Assembly: GCF_008831285.2 (NCBI RefSeq)
Contig: NC_045140.1
Coordinates: 2,459,528 to 2,523,527 of the forward strand
Reading direction: 5' to 3'
DNA from: Nymphaea colorata
Lineage: Eukaryota; Streptophyta; Magnoliopsida; Nymphaeales; Nymphaeaceae
Length of the DNA stretch: 64,000 bases
The notes below the pieces were generated by a model, which saw only the letters and a list, made by a program, of their open reading frames with translations, was not told the origin of the DNA and ran no database searches. This document shows, in pieces, positions 34,901 to 48,500 of this stretch (its first letter is position 1; each line of letters starts with the position of its first letter). The translations under genes and the position numbers were made by a program.

Positions 34901-36589
34901 AATATTACGGCTACGAAATGAGTAAGATAAGTTCCGCTGGTACCAAACCAACCAATTTTAACTTTGTAGGGTTTGGATCAATATAGATTGAGATCTAAAT
35001 CCAGATCCAGACTCATATTAGCTACCATGGTTCGCTTTCTATGGTCCAAGACCCACATCAGTAGCACGCACATGAGATTGCTAGCTCCTTTCGCTGCCTA
35101 TTTAATGGCTTAGCCATCTGATCAACGCGTAAACAGTGTCTGCACGGAAGTGGGAGAAAGAAGTCAAGAAAACATTGTAAATGGTTGTTGGACTCTTTCT
35201 CCCAAACTTCAAAGATGGGATGAAATATCGCACGGATGAGAAATTAATGGAGACGACTATGATCTCGAGGGAGCAGACAGACGGATGAATGAACCATGAC
35301 AGTGAGCCAAGAGTGCAGAAAGCTTTATTGGAATTACCTTTTCCAGCATTGTAAGAAGTTTTCTTTTTCCACTTCTCGAAATTCAAAAAAGAAGATCCTG
35401 GCATTGCCCACTGAGTTCACCTTACAATGGTCGCCCACAAGGCGACATGATCCACTTTCTATGTTGTGAAAATGGGAAAGGGAAATCCCAAGTTGTTGCC
35501 TTTCACATCAGAATCAAACGGATGCTTGGAAAATCTTTTCTCCACCCAACCTCATCTTTAAAAAAGATGCCTTATGCATAAAAAAAAAAATGCATGATAA
35601 TAAAACTGAAAGATTCATTTTGTGACGCACTCAAGTAAAATCGTATTTACAAGAATGCGATAAGTACTCAAAAAAATTAAATGTGACTAAAACAGTATAT
35701 GGTCTAATTTCACGATAAAAAGGCGTTTACTATAAAGTTGTAAGCAGTTAGAGAAAATAGATTGCGATAGCACAATCCTGCACAATCCTGTTTTAGAAGG
35801 ATTCATTGTAGTATGTAATCGTTTCATAAATATAACATAAAGATTTTGATATATTTATGAAATACTTTACAAAGTATTTTATGAATATACAACTCTTGAG
35901 ATGGATTCATAAAACCATTACAAACTGTTCTATTTGCCAAACAAACTAGAAGGGCAGAAACACTCAAGTTTCTTTAACGGACTTGAACTACTGACATGTA
36001 GAAAGCAATATGCGCCGACGGTCCTAGGTGGTGCAAGTGAGTCCAATTTATTCGAACCAATTTGAATTTGATACCTTGTTTTTAGGACATGGGCGGTACG
36101 ACTAGGGTTTGGATTTTGGACTTTATGTCTTTGGAACTTTTTGGATTTGAAATTGGATCTGCAACATTGTTTCATTTTGCCAACAAGAACTCTGTACTAG
36201 GGCACCGAATGGCGCCTTAATCAAAATTTCATGAAGCGGGAAGCTGCATCTTCATATAAAACAACTACTCGAGAAAAAAGGAGCACAAGTGAAAATGGCA
36301 AGGTAAAAAAGTTCATATAAGTAAGAAACAAGAAATCAGTGACAAGTGAAATGAGCTTAGTAACAATTCGAGGTTATGTAAAAATTAATTACCCTCAAGA
36401 AACATAAAATACACTGAGGACAAGTGAGTATTGGATAATGGGAACAAAAAGTTGGTAGGGGAGAATCTGTTGTTCAGCTAAAGTAGCATATGTAGTTGAG
36501 AAACATTTATAAATGAAATGTGCTTATCATGGAAGGATGATTAAAAAAAGGCAGATGTGGAAAAAAATAATGTTTGATTAAGAAATCAG

Positions 36590-36965
36590 ATCTGATTCAG
36601 AAATGAAAAAAATTGCAGGCGATCGGATTCATATTTCAATTTTAAGCAAATACAAAATCGGATTTGGATTCATATTTGCCGGATTTAATTTCAAATAAAT
36701 ATCATACGTTCAATATTTATTCGTTTTGAAAGTTTGTTCGTAATATATCAAAATGCATTTTGATTTTGTTTGCTTCTTTAAAATTCGGAGTAGGAAGTGA
36801 AAGTAAAATCGGTTGTTAATTTAAAAATCAGATTCAAAATGGTATAAATTTTTCCTTCTTCGTATTAAAATATAAATTTGAACCCGTAATATATGAATAT
36901 CCGATAACTAAAATATCATAAAAAGATTACATATCCAATTTCAATCCAATATCTTGACATCCCTG
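36590..36965. repeat. Dispersed repeat rich in GGATTTGGATTCATATTT motifs
   Basis: Similar in word content to 14160-14345, including AAATAAATATCATACGT. It ends in ATCTTGACATCCCTG. Non-coding; class not determined. Confidence 0.45.
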
Positions 36966-37114
36966 CTTATTAGATCATGCCTAATTAATTATAGAAAAAA
37001 AAAACTTTAAAAAATGAAGAGATTAGAGAAAAATATCATAGTCCATCTATGGGATATAAATAGGCAACAATTTAGCCTGATTCATTTGGTCACAATTGGC
37101 TCAATTAAGAACTT

Positions 37115-37326
37115 GGGGTTATGTTTGATAGTCTTGGATCTTTGATCCAAACCCACCACAGATTTTAAAATCTTAGATCTGTGGTCATACCCTCCTCCTC
37201 TGACTCCGTGGTTTTCACAACGTAAAACAGATTTGAGATCTTTAAGAAATCCACTGTTTGTTTAAGCTGTGGATTTAACTTAATATAAACTTAAATTCAC
37301 CCACAAATCCCATACCAAACATGGCC
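37115..37326. mobile_element. MITE-like foldback candidate
   Basis: The left end GGGGTTATGTTTGATAGTCT pairs with the right end, which in reverse complement reads GAGGCCATGTTTGGTATGGG. The interior is rich in GATCTxTGG/CCACAGATTT words. A similar word set is seen at about 33840-34050. Confidence 0.35.
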
Positions 37327-37394
37327 TCATCACCTTGATGAAGATCAAGATTTCTAACACCCAAGTCCAAATCTTTGTCGAAATAATCTCTGTA

Positions 37395-37396
<2 letters not shown>

Positions 37397-37435
<39 letters not shown>
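37397..37435. repeat. (AT)n microsatellite
   Basis: About 19 AT units; open frames crossing it encode only Ile-Tyr runs. Confidence 0.95.
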
Positions 37436-37440
<5 letters not shown>

Positions 37441-38819
37441 GTATCTATCTGCCTTGGATTGAACATAATCACCAATCAAGTTGTTGGATTTGAATTTGAC
37501 ATTCGGCGTCGGTACCGATATCGACTTCCTACTCACAAAGTAAAGATCTGGATCTATACATCTTGACAAGACATTTGCTCTAAATTAGTGAGTTTGGACC
37601 ACAGAACACGAATCCAGATCAGTCCAAATCAGGTGATGTAATTGAGCGGTTGGATCAGATGGTCTAACTTGATGCTGTTCTGCAACAAGGCACCTCTCAA
37701 GTTGGTCACCTCAAGCGGAGAGCTACCCTACTTGGTAGGCGGATCATGCATGGGCCATGGCCCTCTTTTCTACACCTTCACTATTCTCCTCCTTCCTTTC
37801 ATCAATCATCACCTTGTTAACATCAACAGACTGCACATGCACTGTGATTTTAATGGCGAAAACTACTGTAATGATAATTGTTCATAGCTCGAGCACACCG
37901 ACGGGCCGTGCAAATGTAGGACCGTTGGCACATACTATACTCTGGACTGGAGTTCAGGCCCATATCATGTCGGCCACAAACAAGGTGACAAAAGTTTCAT
38001 CCAAGATCCGATCCAACTCGAACTCTGGATCGCTTAACTTGAATTTGGTACACGCTTGATCCAATTCGAGTTCGAGAAAAAGGTGATGAACATTTTCATC
38101 ATCTAATATCAGTTCGCACTGTTTTTTCTTTGTTTTTCTCTCAACCATCCATCTGCTTTAGATAGACGGCCTTAGTTAAACCACTTAATGAAACTTGATT
38201 ATTATTAATCGAATCGAGAGCATTTGAGATCAATGAAGTCAAGATCAAACCTTTCTCCCGCTCATTTTGAAGGAGACGTTTTTAACGATACAAGAAGAAG
38301 AAGTGACATGAGGACCTTAGGTCTCGCCTAACAATATCTTTAGGTTAATGAATCATAGATTCTTGTGTACATTTTATAGTACATTAGGAAACTATGTCAC
38401 ATCGCATTTATGGATCTAAAAATTCAAGGTAATGAAACACCCTTTTAAGAGTGTTTCGTATTTCGTATAGAAGATTCATTCACAATCCCTTTCATGTGAG
38501 ACCTACAACGTAAACCAACAGTAGATTTCACTATTGTGTAACAATTGAAGATTTGAGATCCAATTGTCTACCCAACACATTTATTGAAGTACATTAAATA
38601 AATGCTTGGTATTGGCAACAAAAACAATTTGTTATTGTTTCAAAAATTAGGACAATTTCATTGTTCTGTTGATCTATCCCAGCTTTCAAAATAGATTTAT
38701 AAAGCGGTAATAAACTGTTTAGGTTTCCGAACGGCCTTTAAATGTCAGATGAGAACGTAAAACATGCTTTTCTTGTCGTTGGAATAATTGATCGGGTCGG
38801 GTTGGTCACCTAAGGATCC

Positions 38820-39225
38820 GAAGCAGAAGAAAGACAGTTGGACTAGGACCCAACCCGCCATGCTGAGCGGACCCGGTTTTCATTCTCCCCGAAATGGCGT
38901 CATGCTCCGCGCGAGTCGCTGCTTCCGCAGCCAGACCGCTGGAGTCAAACGCCAAAGCTGTCCAGTTCACGGCGCACTACTTGGTGCTTTCCCGGGAAGC
39001 AGAGAGGCCACCGGAGGCAGAAGAGGCTCACCGTGGAAAGCGAGGTCACCGCCGCTCGTTACGCGACGGCGAAAGTGGCCGGCCCTAATGAAGACGCACG
39101 GAGCCGGAGAGGTCAGCTCCGGCGGTGGTCGGCCGAGAGCGGAGGCTCCGGCGGTGGTTGGAGGAGACCGGAGGCCCCGGCGGCGGAGGTCGCCGGAGTG
39201 GCGCGGAAAGGAATACAAACTAAGT
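38820..39225. other. GC-rich block upstream of the ankyrin gene
   Basis: About 400 bases that are strongly GC- and CpG-rich, with many CCGGCGG/CGGAGGC words, between AT-rich flanks. Several frames are open only because of composition; none resembles a known protein. It may be a CpG-rich promoter domain of the ankyrin gene or an inserted fragment. Confidence 0.5.
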
Positions 39226-39356
39226 GAAAAATGAAAAAGGGCAAAAAATAAAAGGAAAAGGAGGCGAGCCGTACCGATGTGGGACCCACCGTTAAAAATT
39301 AAAATAGGAAAAGGAGTAAACCTAGAGTTAAATTTTTAACCGCAGTTAGTTCCCGC

Positions 39357-39363
39357 TTATAAG
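39357..39363 (+). promoter_or_regulatory. Possible TATA-like element of the ankyrin gene
   Basis: TTATAAG lies about 150 bases before the start codon and about 60 bases before the CT tract of the leader. It is a weak match and the call rests on position. Confidence 0.25.
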
Positions 39364-39417
39364 TGCCTGCCCTTTTTGACTCTCACACCCCCACCCTGGC
39401 GCTCTCTTATTTCAAAG

Positions 39418-39439
39418 TCTCTCTCTCTCTCTCTCTCTC
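39418..39439. repeat. (CT)n tract in the ankyrin gene 5' leader
   Basis: Eleven CT units about 65 bases upstream of the start codon. A second CT tract begins 5 bases after the exon 1 donor (about 39835-39854), and a third lies in the 3' flank at about 48972-48992. Confidence 0.85.
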
Positions 39440-39468
39440 GGGACTTGGAAGGGTGTTTGGCTGAGGCT

Positions 39469-39480
39469 ATGAAGGCCTGA
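39469..39480 (+). other. Minimal upstream ORF (three codons and stop)
   Basis: ATGAAGGCCTGA lies in the presumed leader 25 bases before the ankyrin start codon. If transcription starts upstream of it, ribosomes would meet this Met-Lys-Ala frame first. Effect unknown. Confidence 0.35.
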
Positions 39481-39505
39481 GAGTTTACGGTATAGAAGAT
39501 CGGCA

Positions 39506-42500
39506 ATGACGGTGTTCGCGCACTCTTCCGGCGGGTTTCTCGCCGGGAAGCAGGTGTTTCCGGTAGATTACGAGGCAGAGGTGTCGCAGAGGTTGGTGGA
39601 TGCTTGCGTCTCCGGCGACGTCAAGGGGGCTCTCGAGTGCGTCGCCGATCCCTTCGTCGATGTCAACTTCGTCGGCGCGGTCTGCCTGCGGGCGCGCCGG
39701 GCGGAGGTCGTGCTGCGGGAGGAAGCGCCCGACGAGGTCGTCGCGGAGAGCGAGGAGTTGAGGACGGATGCCACGCCGCTCTTCCTCGCCGCCCACACGG
39801 GGAACGTCACGCTCGTGCGGAAGCTCCTGGTGAGCTCTCTCTCTCTCTCTCTCTGATTATCTGACGATGCTTTCATTCATCCTCTGCTTCTCGTCATTAG
39901 TTGCTCTGTTGATTTTGCGTTCTTCTTCTTGCTTTGCTGTTGATGCATCATCATTCTCGATTGTCAGCGTGATCTCCTCCTTCCCGGCATTTGCTTGCTC
40001 GATACTCTGACTTGCAATGGTTATTTTTCCCTAAATTTTTGTTGTGGCTTTTTTCTTTTCATTTCCAGCTGGAATAGACTCACATGGCTGCTCCTAACTT
40101 GTGTAGCCATGACCTTTCTAATTTCCTTTTCTGGCTTTGAAGGAGATGCACCGTTACGGCGCTTGTGGTCTCCTGGTCTCTTTTCTCGCAATACTTCTTG
40201 TTGCTTGCGTTTTCTGGTCTTTCGAGACTTAGTCCTAACCGTCAGTGGTTTTTCGTTTTTCCTCTTTCGGGTAAGAGTAGACCTTGCTATTGAGATTATA
40301 GCAAGAAAAGATGATGAAAGGAGTCCGTTCGAGTCAAAGATTTATGAATCTATAGTGCTTTATTTTTGAAAGGACATGAAAATGTGGAAGTAGCAAAACA
40401 AGGAAATAGCGGAAAGGAAGCACTTTAATGTGGCTCTCAATAACATCTACGGTATTTTTTTTATAGTCCCGGTTTCTGAAATTAATTTTCTCGAAACATG
40501 CAAATTTTCATTGATTAGGGCTGTTACGATTATGTTCTGTTGAAATTTGAAACGTCTGTTGTGTCCCTATCAACTTATGGAAAATGTTTAAATGGGGTCC
40601 TTTCTCGGAAAAAAGTTTTCAATTCTCCGTCCTTTTATCGGCAAATGAGATTTTCCTTCCTTTTCCTTTTGCGTCATGCCTCAGCCTTCCGGGGGAACTT
40701 GCAAAATGGATCTGATTTCATGAAAGTCGTTGATGAACTTGAACTTGCAGCTGTGCTTCCCTAAGAAGACAAAATTTTCTGCTTTTCATTGTTTTCTCGT
40801 TTTTTTGTTCACCCGTGGTCTGTCCGAACCGGCAAGACCAGCGTCCTTCTCCATAAGCGTCCTATTTTCCACGATTTTTTTTTCGTGAATCGCGAGAAAA
40901 TATGGTAATTGGAAATGTCGCTTTTTTAAGGGTAAAATCGTCATTTAAGAATGACAAGTTCCCTTCCACTATGTGGGTAAAGTAATAACAAGCTATAACG
41001 TCAAATGTGTTTGATCTCGTTGCCTGAGTACTTTATTCTCCTTATGCTATTGAAGATGACCAGCATACCCCCTGGGTGACAACACATTTGCAGTTATTGT
41101 TGTTATTGAATACATTGCAAAAGGCCGCTTGACCTTTAATGAAATGACCCGAGAAGCTTTAAGTTTCAAAATTCTTCCATTTATTATTCTATTTTGTGTG
41201 AAACGTAATAACGTACTTCCATTTCATGCTGTGTTTGTGAGTTTTTTTATTCTTTCAAAGGGGTTCCGGCGAAACGTTCTTGTAATATTTGATTCGTTAC
41301 TGTCGGCGTGAGGTGGGACGTGCACACCGTATAGGAAACAAATAGGGTCGCGTAACTCGCTTTCAGTTTTCTCCCTTCTGGGTTTAATTTTCTGCCTGCA
41401 GTCCTAGCCTCGGACAGGAAACTCCATGAGCGCCATGTTAAGGTGGCGCTCTTCATGCACTTGCCCTGAACTACTAGAAGCGCTTGAATGCAATAATTTG
41501 ATCACGGGTCTCGTGCGAGCAATGCGCCTACAACTGCTTCTTTACAAGAGAAAGCGACGGAAATACCTGAGGGTGCGCTGAGAAACCCATTATGTCATTA
41601 TCTAATTTGGGGTTCTGAGACTGACTAGGTGTCTCGTCCTGGTCAACAACTGGGGAGGACGGTCGCCGAATTTGGCTTTCCGTCGCATGTGGGGTGGGCT
41701 GTGGCACATGAAACTTTAGCTTGCCCCTATAGCAGGGGCTAAAGGGTAGTATGGTCATCAAAAGTTATGGTCGCCTTGGAGAAATGGCGACTTTCCTCCC
41801 TCCTGCTCTACCCCGGCAACTTGCCGGTTCTGCTGCCATTTCGCTCATCGTGCCTCGCGATTCTCTACAGCGGCTGACATGGCACGTGAAGTGAAATTCC
41901 ATTTCTCATACTGAACTGTTTTCGTTAAGCATGATATAAAAAAGTAGGCGATCTGCCCATTTTGCACGGGGTTCTAGGCTTGGTTATGGTGCCTGCCTTT
42001 CTTTTCCTATCTAGACGTGTAAAAGAGAGAAGTAAACCTCCGAAACAGTAGCACGCGGTTGTGGGAAGTGGGTGAATCCACTGTCCGGCGAGGGTAAATA
42101 TGGCGATGGTTGCCTGCATGCCTATCTTTTTGTCGATATTTGCAGCCATTCATCGGCACGATTGGGATGCGGTTGTTTAGTCGCAGTAGGGGGATGGTCT
42201 TCAAGGATATTGCCTGGGATTTCCAACAATTAGGTATTTTAGGAAAATGACATGATCCCAGTTTCTTGGGTGTTGGGTGTGCTCATGCGGCTTTGAGGTG
42301 TCGGCATGGTCCTTCCCACTTGGTTGTTGGCTTGTTGCTATCGCCAAGATAAGGTAAGAGCTCCCAATCGACTCCAAGTCTCCAATGGAGCGTTCGTCTG
42401 GAAGTGGGCTTTTTCCAACCAATGCACTGAACCGCATTGGGTTGTTTGGTTTTGAATGATATTCTTCCCAATAAAACCTAAAGTCTCCATGTCTCATTTT

Positions 42501-45500
42501 TTGCCCTAGAGCTATCTTCCTTTGCTGTTTCTTCGCGCAAACATTAATGTGTCCCTGTCAACTGTTTCAATTCATTGATTGGCACTGTGACCCCTCGATG
42601 AAAAGTAATTAAGACCCTGCCACTGCTTGCTGGAGGTGCTTTTCTCCCCTCAAATATTAATGCCTGTCCCTTCAAAATTTATTCATTTTCACTGTCCAAC
42701 TTCTTTGTTAGGTCCTATGTCATTTGGTGGCCATGTTACTCCACTCGCGACACCCGTGATTCTCTTCTGATATTTTCAACCTTTGATCACACAAATGCCT
42801 CTCGCGGTCGTACAGCTTGGCTAATTAATCTGCAAACACGTGGAAAATTGTGGTAGTTTGGCTACTGCTTACTCTGAATGTACATTATCGCATAAGCCAT
42901 TATTTTGTAGCATTGGCAGTGCGCCTCGTTTTGTCTGCCCAGTCTCTTCCAGTGGGAGCCTGGGAGGTGGATAGGTATCCTAGGTTACAGCACTATTGTT
43001 ATTTTTTGAAACTGTAACTATGTTACTGTTTATTTCTGCTGTGTGGATTATCATGTGGTTCCTGTGTACATGTACGTGAGCCAGGATGACCCGTCTACAC
43101 TGATTTGTTGTTTTTAATCACTGGTGACGATGGCGATGACGTTTGAGGAAAAATATTCATCCGTATATCATAGATCAAAAGCATGTCTATCTCGCGTTTA
43201 CCATATTGATTACTTTGTATGGTTTTCTTTTCTGGCGTTTGGTGAACTGGCTGTTATTCGCGGCAGTTTGAGAGAGGTCCGTGGATAAAGAATCTTATTC
43301 ATTTCTCAAGGAAATCTTTTAATCCCAAAGTCTTCTTCTGAATGCACTTGAAGATTCTCGTTTTCAGTATGCACGTCTCCTCCCCCTTTCTTATTCTCTG
43401 AGGAACGCTAGCTGTAATGTGAACATTAAGGCAATGCATTGTTACATAGGGGTCTGCAGGAAATCATCTTCACTGGTAAGCAAATAAATATCTGCCTAGA
43501 GAATGTTCTTGGGAGGAGGCGGTTGGATTGTCTTAACCGTGGTGGACGAATTCTATCATGCACGTAGTGGTTGCCAGTCATGTCAATCAATGTCCATTTG
43601 TATAGTTACACAATTCCCCGTTTAAATGAATGTTTGCTCGAACTAGTTAACATATAAGCCAAGGATACTTCGATTTAGCCAGCCATAGGATTGGGGCAGT
43701 AGAAATGCAAAAGCCTGTTTAATCTGAGAAGAAGCTTGTCGTCAGCAATCAAAGCTCTGGGGCTAGATATCAATATTGTTACTATTTTTTTTATCTCGCC
43801 AATAAGACTTCTGACTGCCTAGATGAGAATGACAAATGTAAATTCATGAGGCGTAAAAAAGCTGCCTGTGAAGAGGGATGGAGGACTGTGTTTCTGAACG
43901 TGCATTTTTGCGGATTTCAAAATATGCTATTTTGTCTGTTTATCCATTTAACGCTTTGAATTTATTTGCTGCTGTTCTGGTGCATTGTCAATTATCTATC
44001 ATAAAGGCAGCTGTGGGTTGAAGGTGGGGACACAAATCCATGCATAGGGACCTACGGAAGAGTGTCGGTTGCTATGGACAGTAGATGGTCTGGATAGAAG
44101 CGTCTCTTTGGCTCTACATTTCCTTTATTCCATGGTTAAGAGCCTCTAGGGTAAAGCACAAGAATGTCTGCTGGCTTTGCATGAGTTCTTTCATTTATGA
44201 TGCGATGGTGCTAGTGGGGTCATTTTTTGTTTGTCTATCTGAAATTTCTGGCGATCATCCTCCTCCATACAGATATTTTTTTTTCAATAATGCACATGGG
44301 ATACCTTTTATCCTCCATAGCTACTACATCCAATTATGTAGTTTTGTTTTTTTTCAGACAACTTGATCTTGGGAATGCATGATTGGGTCCTCCGAATCAT
44401 TTGAAAATTCTGGAGAATCGTGGAAGTATTTGGGCCTTCACCCTGTTATTTCCCCGGCAATCTTAATATGGACAGTGACTATAAGAATCCGGGTAGCAAA
44501 TAGGGGAAATCAAAGCCAGACGCACCCACACACTCTCTCTCTCTCTCTCTTTCTATTCTTAAATAACATAATAATACTACACTATATTAATTCTAATTTC
44601 GACTAGATATGAAGGGAGTAGACGGTTGTGAGAGAGAACTTTATGATTCTATCCACGTGTGGCTTGCTCATTTTTTCTTTTGCAATTTTGGCATATACGA
44701 CAGATCGTCGGTGCTGATGTGAATCAGAAGGTGTTCAGGGGGTTCGCGTCGACAGCTGCTGCCAGAGAGGGCCACACTGAGATACTGGAGATATTGTTGA
44801 AGACAGGGGCTTCCCAGCCAGCATGTGAAGAGGCCCTGCTGGAGGCCTGCAGCCATGGCCGTGCGAAGCTTGCTGAGCTGTTGATGGCATCTGATATGAT
44901 CAGGCCCAACGTTGCAGTCCATTCACTAGTTACCGCCAGCTGCAGGGGGTTCACCGATGTTGTTGCGACCCTCATTAAGGTAAACTTTCTACCCTCGTAA
45001 AGGTAAAATTTCTATCAAGAATTCATTTTGCTGTTGTTGGTAAAGTATGTGGGGCCATCAATGCAATAGGCTGCATCAAGGCTAGCGTGGTCGAGTATAG
45101 AGTTAGGCCATACTGCCGTTTGGCCGACGAGATTTAGGCTTGGTCTAAGTAACCATCATTTCATTGAGAAATCTTTAGAAAGGACCCTTCACATCAAAGG
45201 CTGTTATTTAAGTCCAAACTTCTATTAGATGCTGTTCTGTGGTTCTAACCAATGACCTTATTCCAGTTTTTGGGGTTCTTTATTTTTTCACTTCATGCCT
45301 GTAAGAGAGACCAAAGGTCTCTGTGATAGTTTAACTTGATGCGGTTCCTGGAGTTGTTTCAGGCTTTAATCAAGTGCATGCATGTTCCCTGATAGGCTGC
45401 AACTTTCAAGTTGATTCAGTTTACTCTGAACTAAACTGACACTCGTAACCGGATTGTAAGTCGTTCTGTTCCGGACTTGTTTTTGCACTTTTCCTGGCTC

Positions 45501-48500
45501 TGTGAATAAGGGTGCCTCTTATGCTTCCTTCCAAGTAGTTCTTTTTGTACTGTCCTCGTACCCTTCCAATCCCACCTAATAATGTTTTGTAGTAAAACCT
45601 CATACGTAGCTTAGGAAATGCTTCTCATGTGTGATGTCCCTTTTAAAGTTCTTCATGGTATTTCTGGATTCCCATGGCTATTATCGGGACTTGATTCCCG
45701 CTTGGTAGGGGACGTCTTGTTTGGTATCTTATGTCCAGTTTGTTGCCAGCGTAGGGAAAGAGAATAAATAGGCGAGGGTTTCTTTTCAAGCTCTTCTTTT
45801 CATAAACGTACTTGCGTTTCTTTTCCTTTCCTTCACACCCACAAGAGCCAATACTCTTCAACAATCTCCTTTTGTTTTGTGGTGGAGTATTTATTTTGCG
45901 TACGAAGTGAATAGTTCCACAGCATTCCTCTGTTACATCATCCCTGCCATAGGTTAGGCCACCGACGAGGCCTGTCCGCCAGGTCACAGTTGCCTATGAT
46001 TTTATTAGCCATGAGATCACCGTCATGCGTTATTCGCAATGGCCGAGGCGGGTCATTTAATGTTTACAATTAAATATCAAAATGTAACACTACTCCTTTA
46101 GTCATTTGGAATATTTCTCTGGTACACCAACATCTAAACTTGCAAATGGAAGACCTGTAAAGTTCTCTTTCACCGTGCCACAATTTCGGTGTTGTAAGAG
46201 GCCGCTCCTTCGGCGAATTCAACTGAATTTGACCGTGAACTGGCAGGCTGAGGGGATTTATCTGTGAACTGGCAAAAGTGGAAAAACATAAGAGTTGTTT
46301 TTAAAACAAACCAAATACAGATTATATGAGAAATTAATTAAAAACAACAAAAAAGCCTTGAAATATCTTTTGAAATAGTGGTTTTCATGATTCGTGGATC
46401 GGCAGGACCATCATAGCTCCGGTAATAGTATCCGGGAGGTGTTATTTTTCGTAACTTAATTCCTATATTGCAGTGTGGGGTGGACGCAAACGCGGTGGAC
46501 AGAGTGCTTCTTCGTTCATCCAAGCCCGCTTTGCATACTAATGTTGATTGTACAGCCCTTGTTGCAGCCATCGTGAGTAAGCAGGTTGCTGTAGTGAGGC
46601 AGTTGCTGCAGGTAATTAAGAACCACAATTCACTTCCTCGTTTTTTCATGACCCAGTTTCTCAATTCTCTTTATCAAAGCTTCAACGGGATTGGATTGCT
46701 GTAAATGACGTCACAAGGCGGCAGGCGCAACGTTCAGGCGAACAATGTAGCCATGCCGGGCAGACCCAGGAAGAAAACTGGGTTGGCCCACACGTGGTCC
46801 ATGGAAACCTGATCTGATCTATGTAGGTTGTTGGGTCTAATCAGGAAGATGATGGAGCAAAGCTGGGTAGGACCAGAAAGGAAACTACTTGGGTGGTCCA
46901 CGCATGGTTTAACTACTTGCATACTTTGACTATAGGTTGGTCTTACCTCTAGAATTAACACCAGGATTTTAGCTGTATGCCTAACCAGAAGACTTGGGAT
47001 GGTGGATCGAGTCCTCACGAAAACCTGTATATATGCAGTTTCAACAAAGTCGGTGCTTGCTTTGTATTATTGCTGAAATCCTCATCCTTCGATTCCCCGG
47101 AAAAATCAACCATGTTTCTTTTGGTGGGGAGGAGCCCATCTATCTCAGACCCCACCATCTGAGCCGACCTCCTTGGCACATCGCTCGTCTTTGCCTGAAG
47201 TTATTTTCCATTCTGTCTAACATCCAAGTAGCATGATGTCCCTGTTATATCTCTTTTTATTGGAAAAGTAGACTGCCATCTGCATTAAAGGAGCGTGATG
47301 TTTTCGGTGAATGGTCGTCGTTGCATTTTTAATCTTCACAGTCAGTGATCTTCTTTTCATTTACTTCGCTTCTCAGACCGGCGTTAGGACCGATTGCAAG
47401 GTCAGACTTGGAGCATGGTCATGGGACTCTGTTACAGGGGAAGAGCTCCGGGTTGGTGCAGGCATGGCAGAGGCATATGGCCCAGCCTGGTGCGCCGTCG
47501 AGTACTTCGAGTCCTCCGGAACCATCCTACAACTGCTTATGCAACACCATCCACCGACCATCAGCAGCTTGTACCAAGGGAGGACCTTGCTTTTCTATGC
47601 CATCCTGTGCTCCAACCTGCGTGCAGTCGACATGCTTCTGGCATTGGGAGCAGACCTTGAGTTCGTAGCAAGGTCAAAATCAGGACACGAATTCAGGCCT
47701 ATCCATTTAGCAGCTAGGCTGGGGCACGCCGCCATCCTCAAGCGCCTCGCGTCTTCAAAATGCGACGTAAATTCCTGCACAGACTCTGGCGAAACGGCGC
47801 TTATGGTTTGTGCCAGAGCCAGGCAGGAGGAGTGTCTGCGGGTTCTCCTTTCATCTGGCGCTGACTTAGGAGTCGTGAATAAGGTGGGGCAATCTGCTGC
47901 TGCCATTGCAGAGTTGAACAGTTGGACGTCCTGTTTCAATAGATTGGTGCTTGATACAGTCCGGTCCGGAAAGAGGATCACATCAAGCAGGCATAAAGTG
48001 TTTTCGCCGCTCCTTCTAGCAGCTTGCTGCGGGGATGTTGATGCACTGAAAGTGCTGATCAAGCAGCCTGAGACCAACCTGAATGAACAGGACGGAGACG
48101 GCTTCTCTGCTGTCATGCTTGCAGCTGCTGAAGGTCATGTTGCTGCATTCCGCGTGCTTATATTTGCTGGTGCTGATGTGAAGCTCCTCAACAGTGCCGG
48201 TGATTCTGCAATGTCTTTGGCCGAGTTGCATAAGAACAGGGACATGTTTGAGAAGGTGATGCTGGAGTATGCACTAGAGAGAGGCAGCCGGACAGGAGGG
48301 TTCCACGCACTGCATTGTGCTGCTAGGCGTGGGGATTATGACGCTGCATTGCAGCTTCTAACCAGCCGCGATAGAGATGACGTGAACATGCTTGATTCGG
48401 AAGGCTACACGCCTCTCATGCTCGCAGCTCGCGAGCAACAATTGGAACTCTGTAAACTGCTCATCTCTCATGGTGCAGACTGCGAAGTTGTGAACCAAAG

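Noticed and set aside
35102..35404. 100-codon minus-strand frame
   Set aside because: No family resemblance, isolated in repeat-rich spacer; length is within chance for this region.
37275..37569. Frames with Ile-Tyr repeats
   Set aside because: Translation of an (AT)n microsatellite.
38788..39234. 148-codon plus-strand frame and nested frames
   Set aside because: Open in several frames because of high GC; the products lack any recognisable motif and splice or start context is not convincing.
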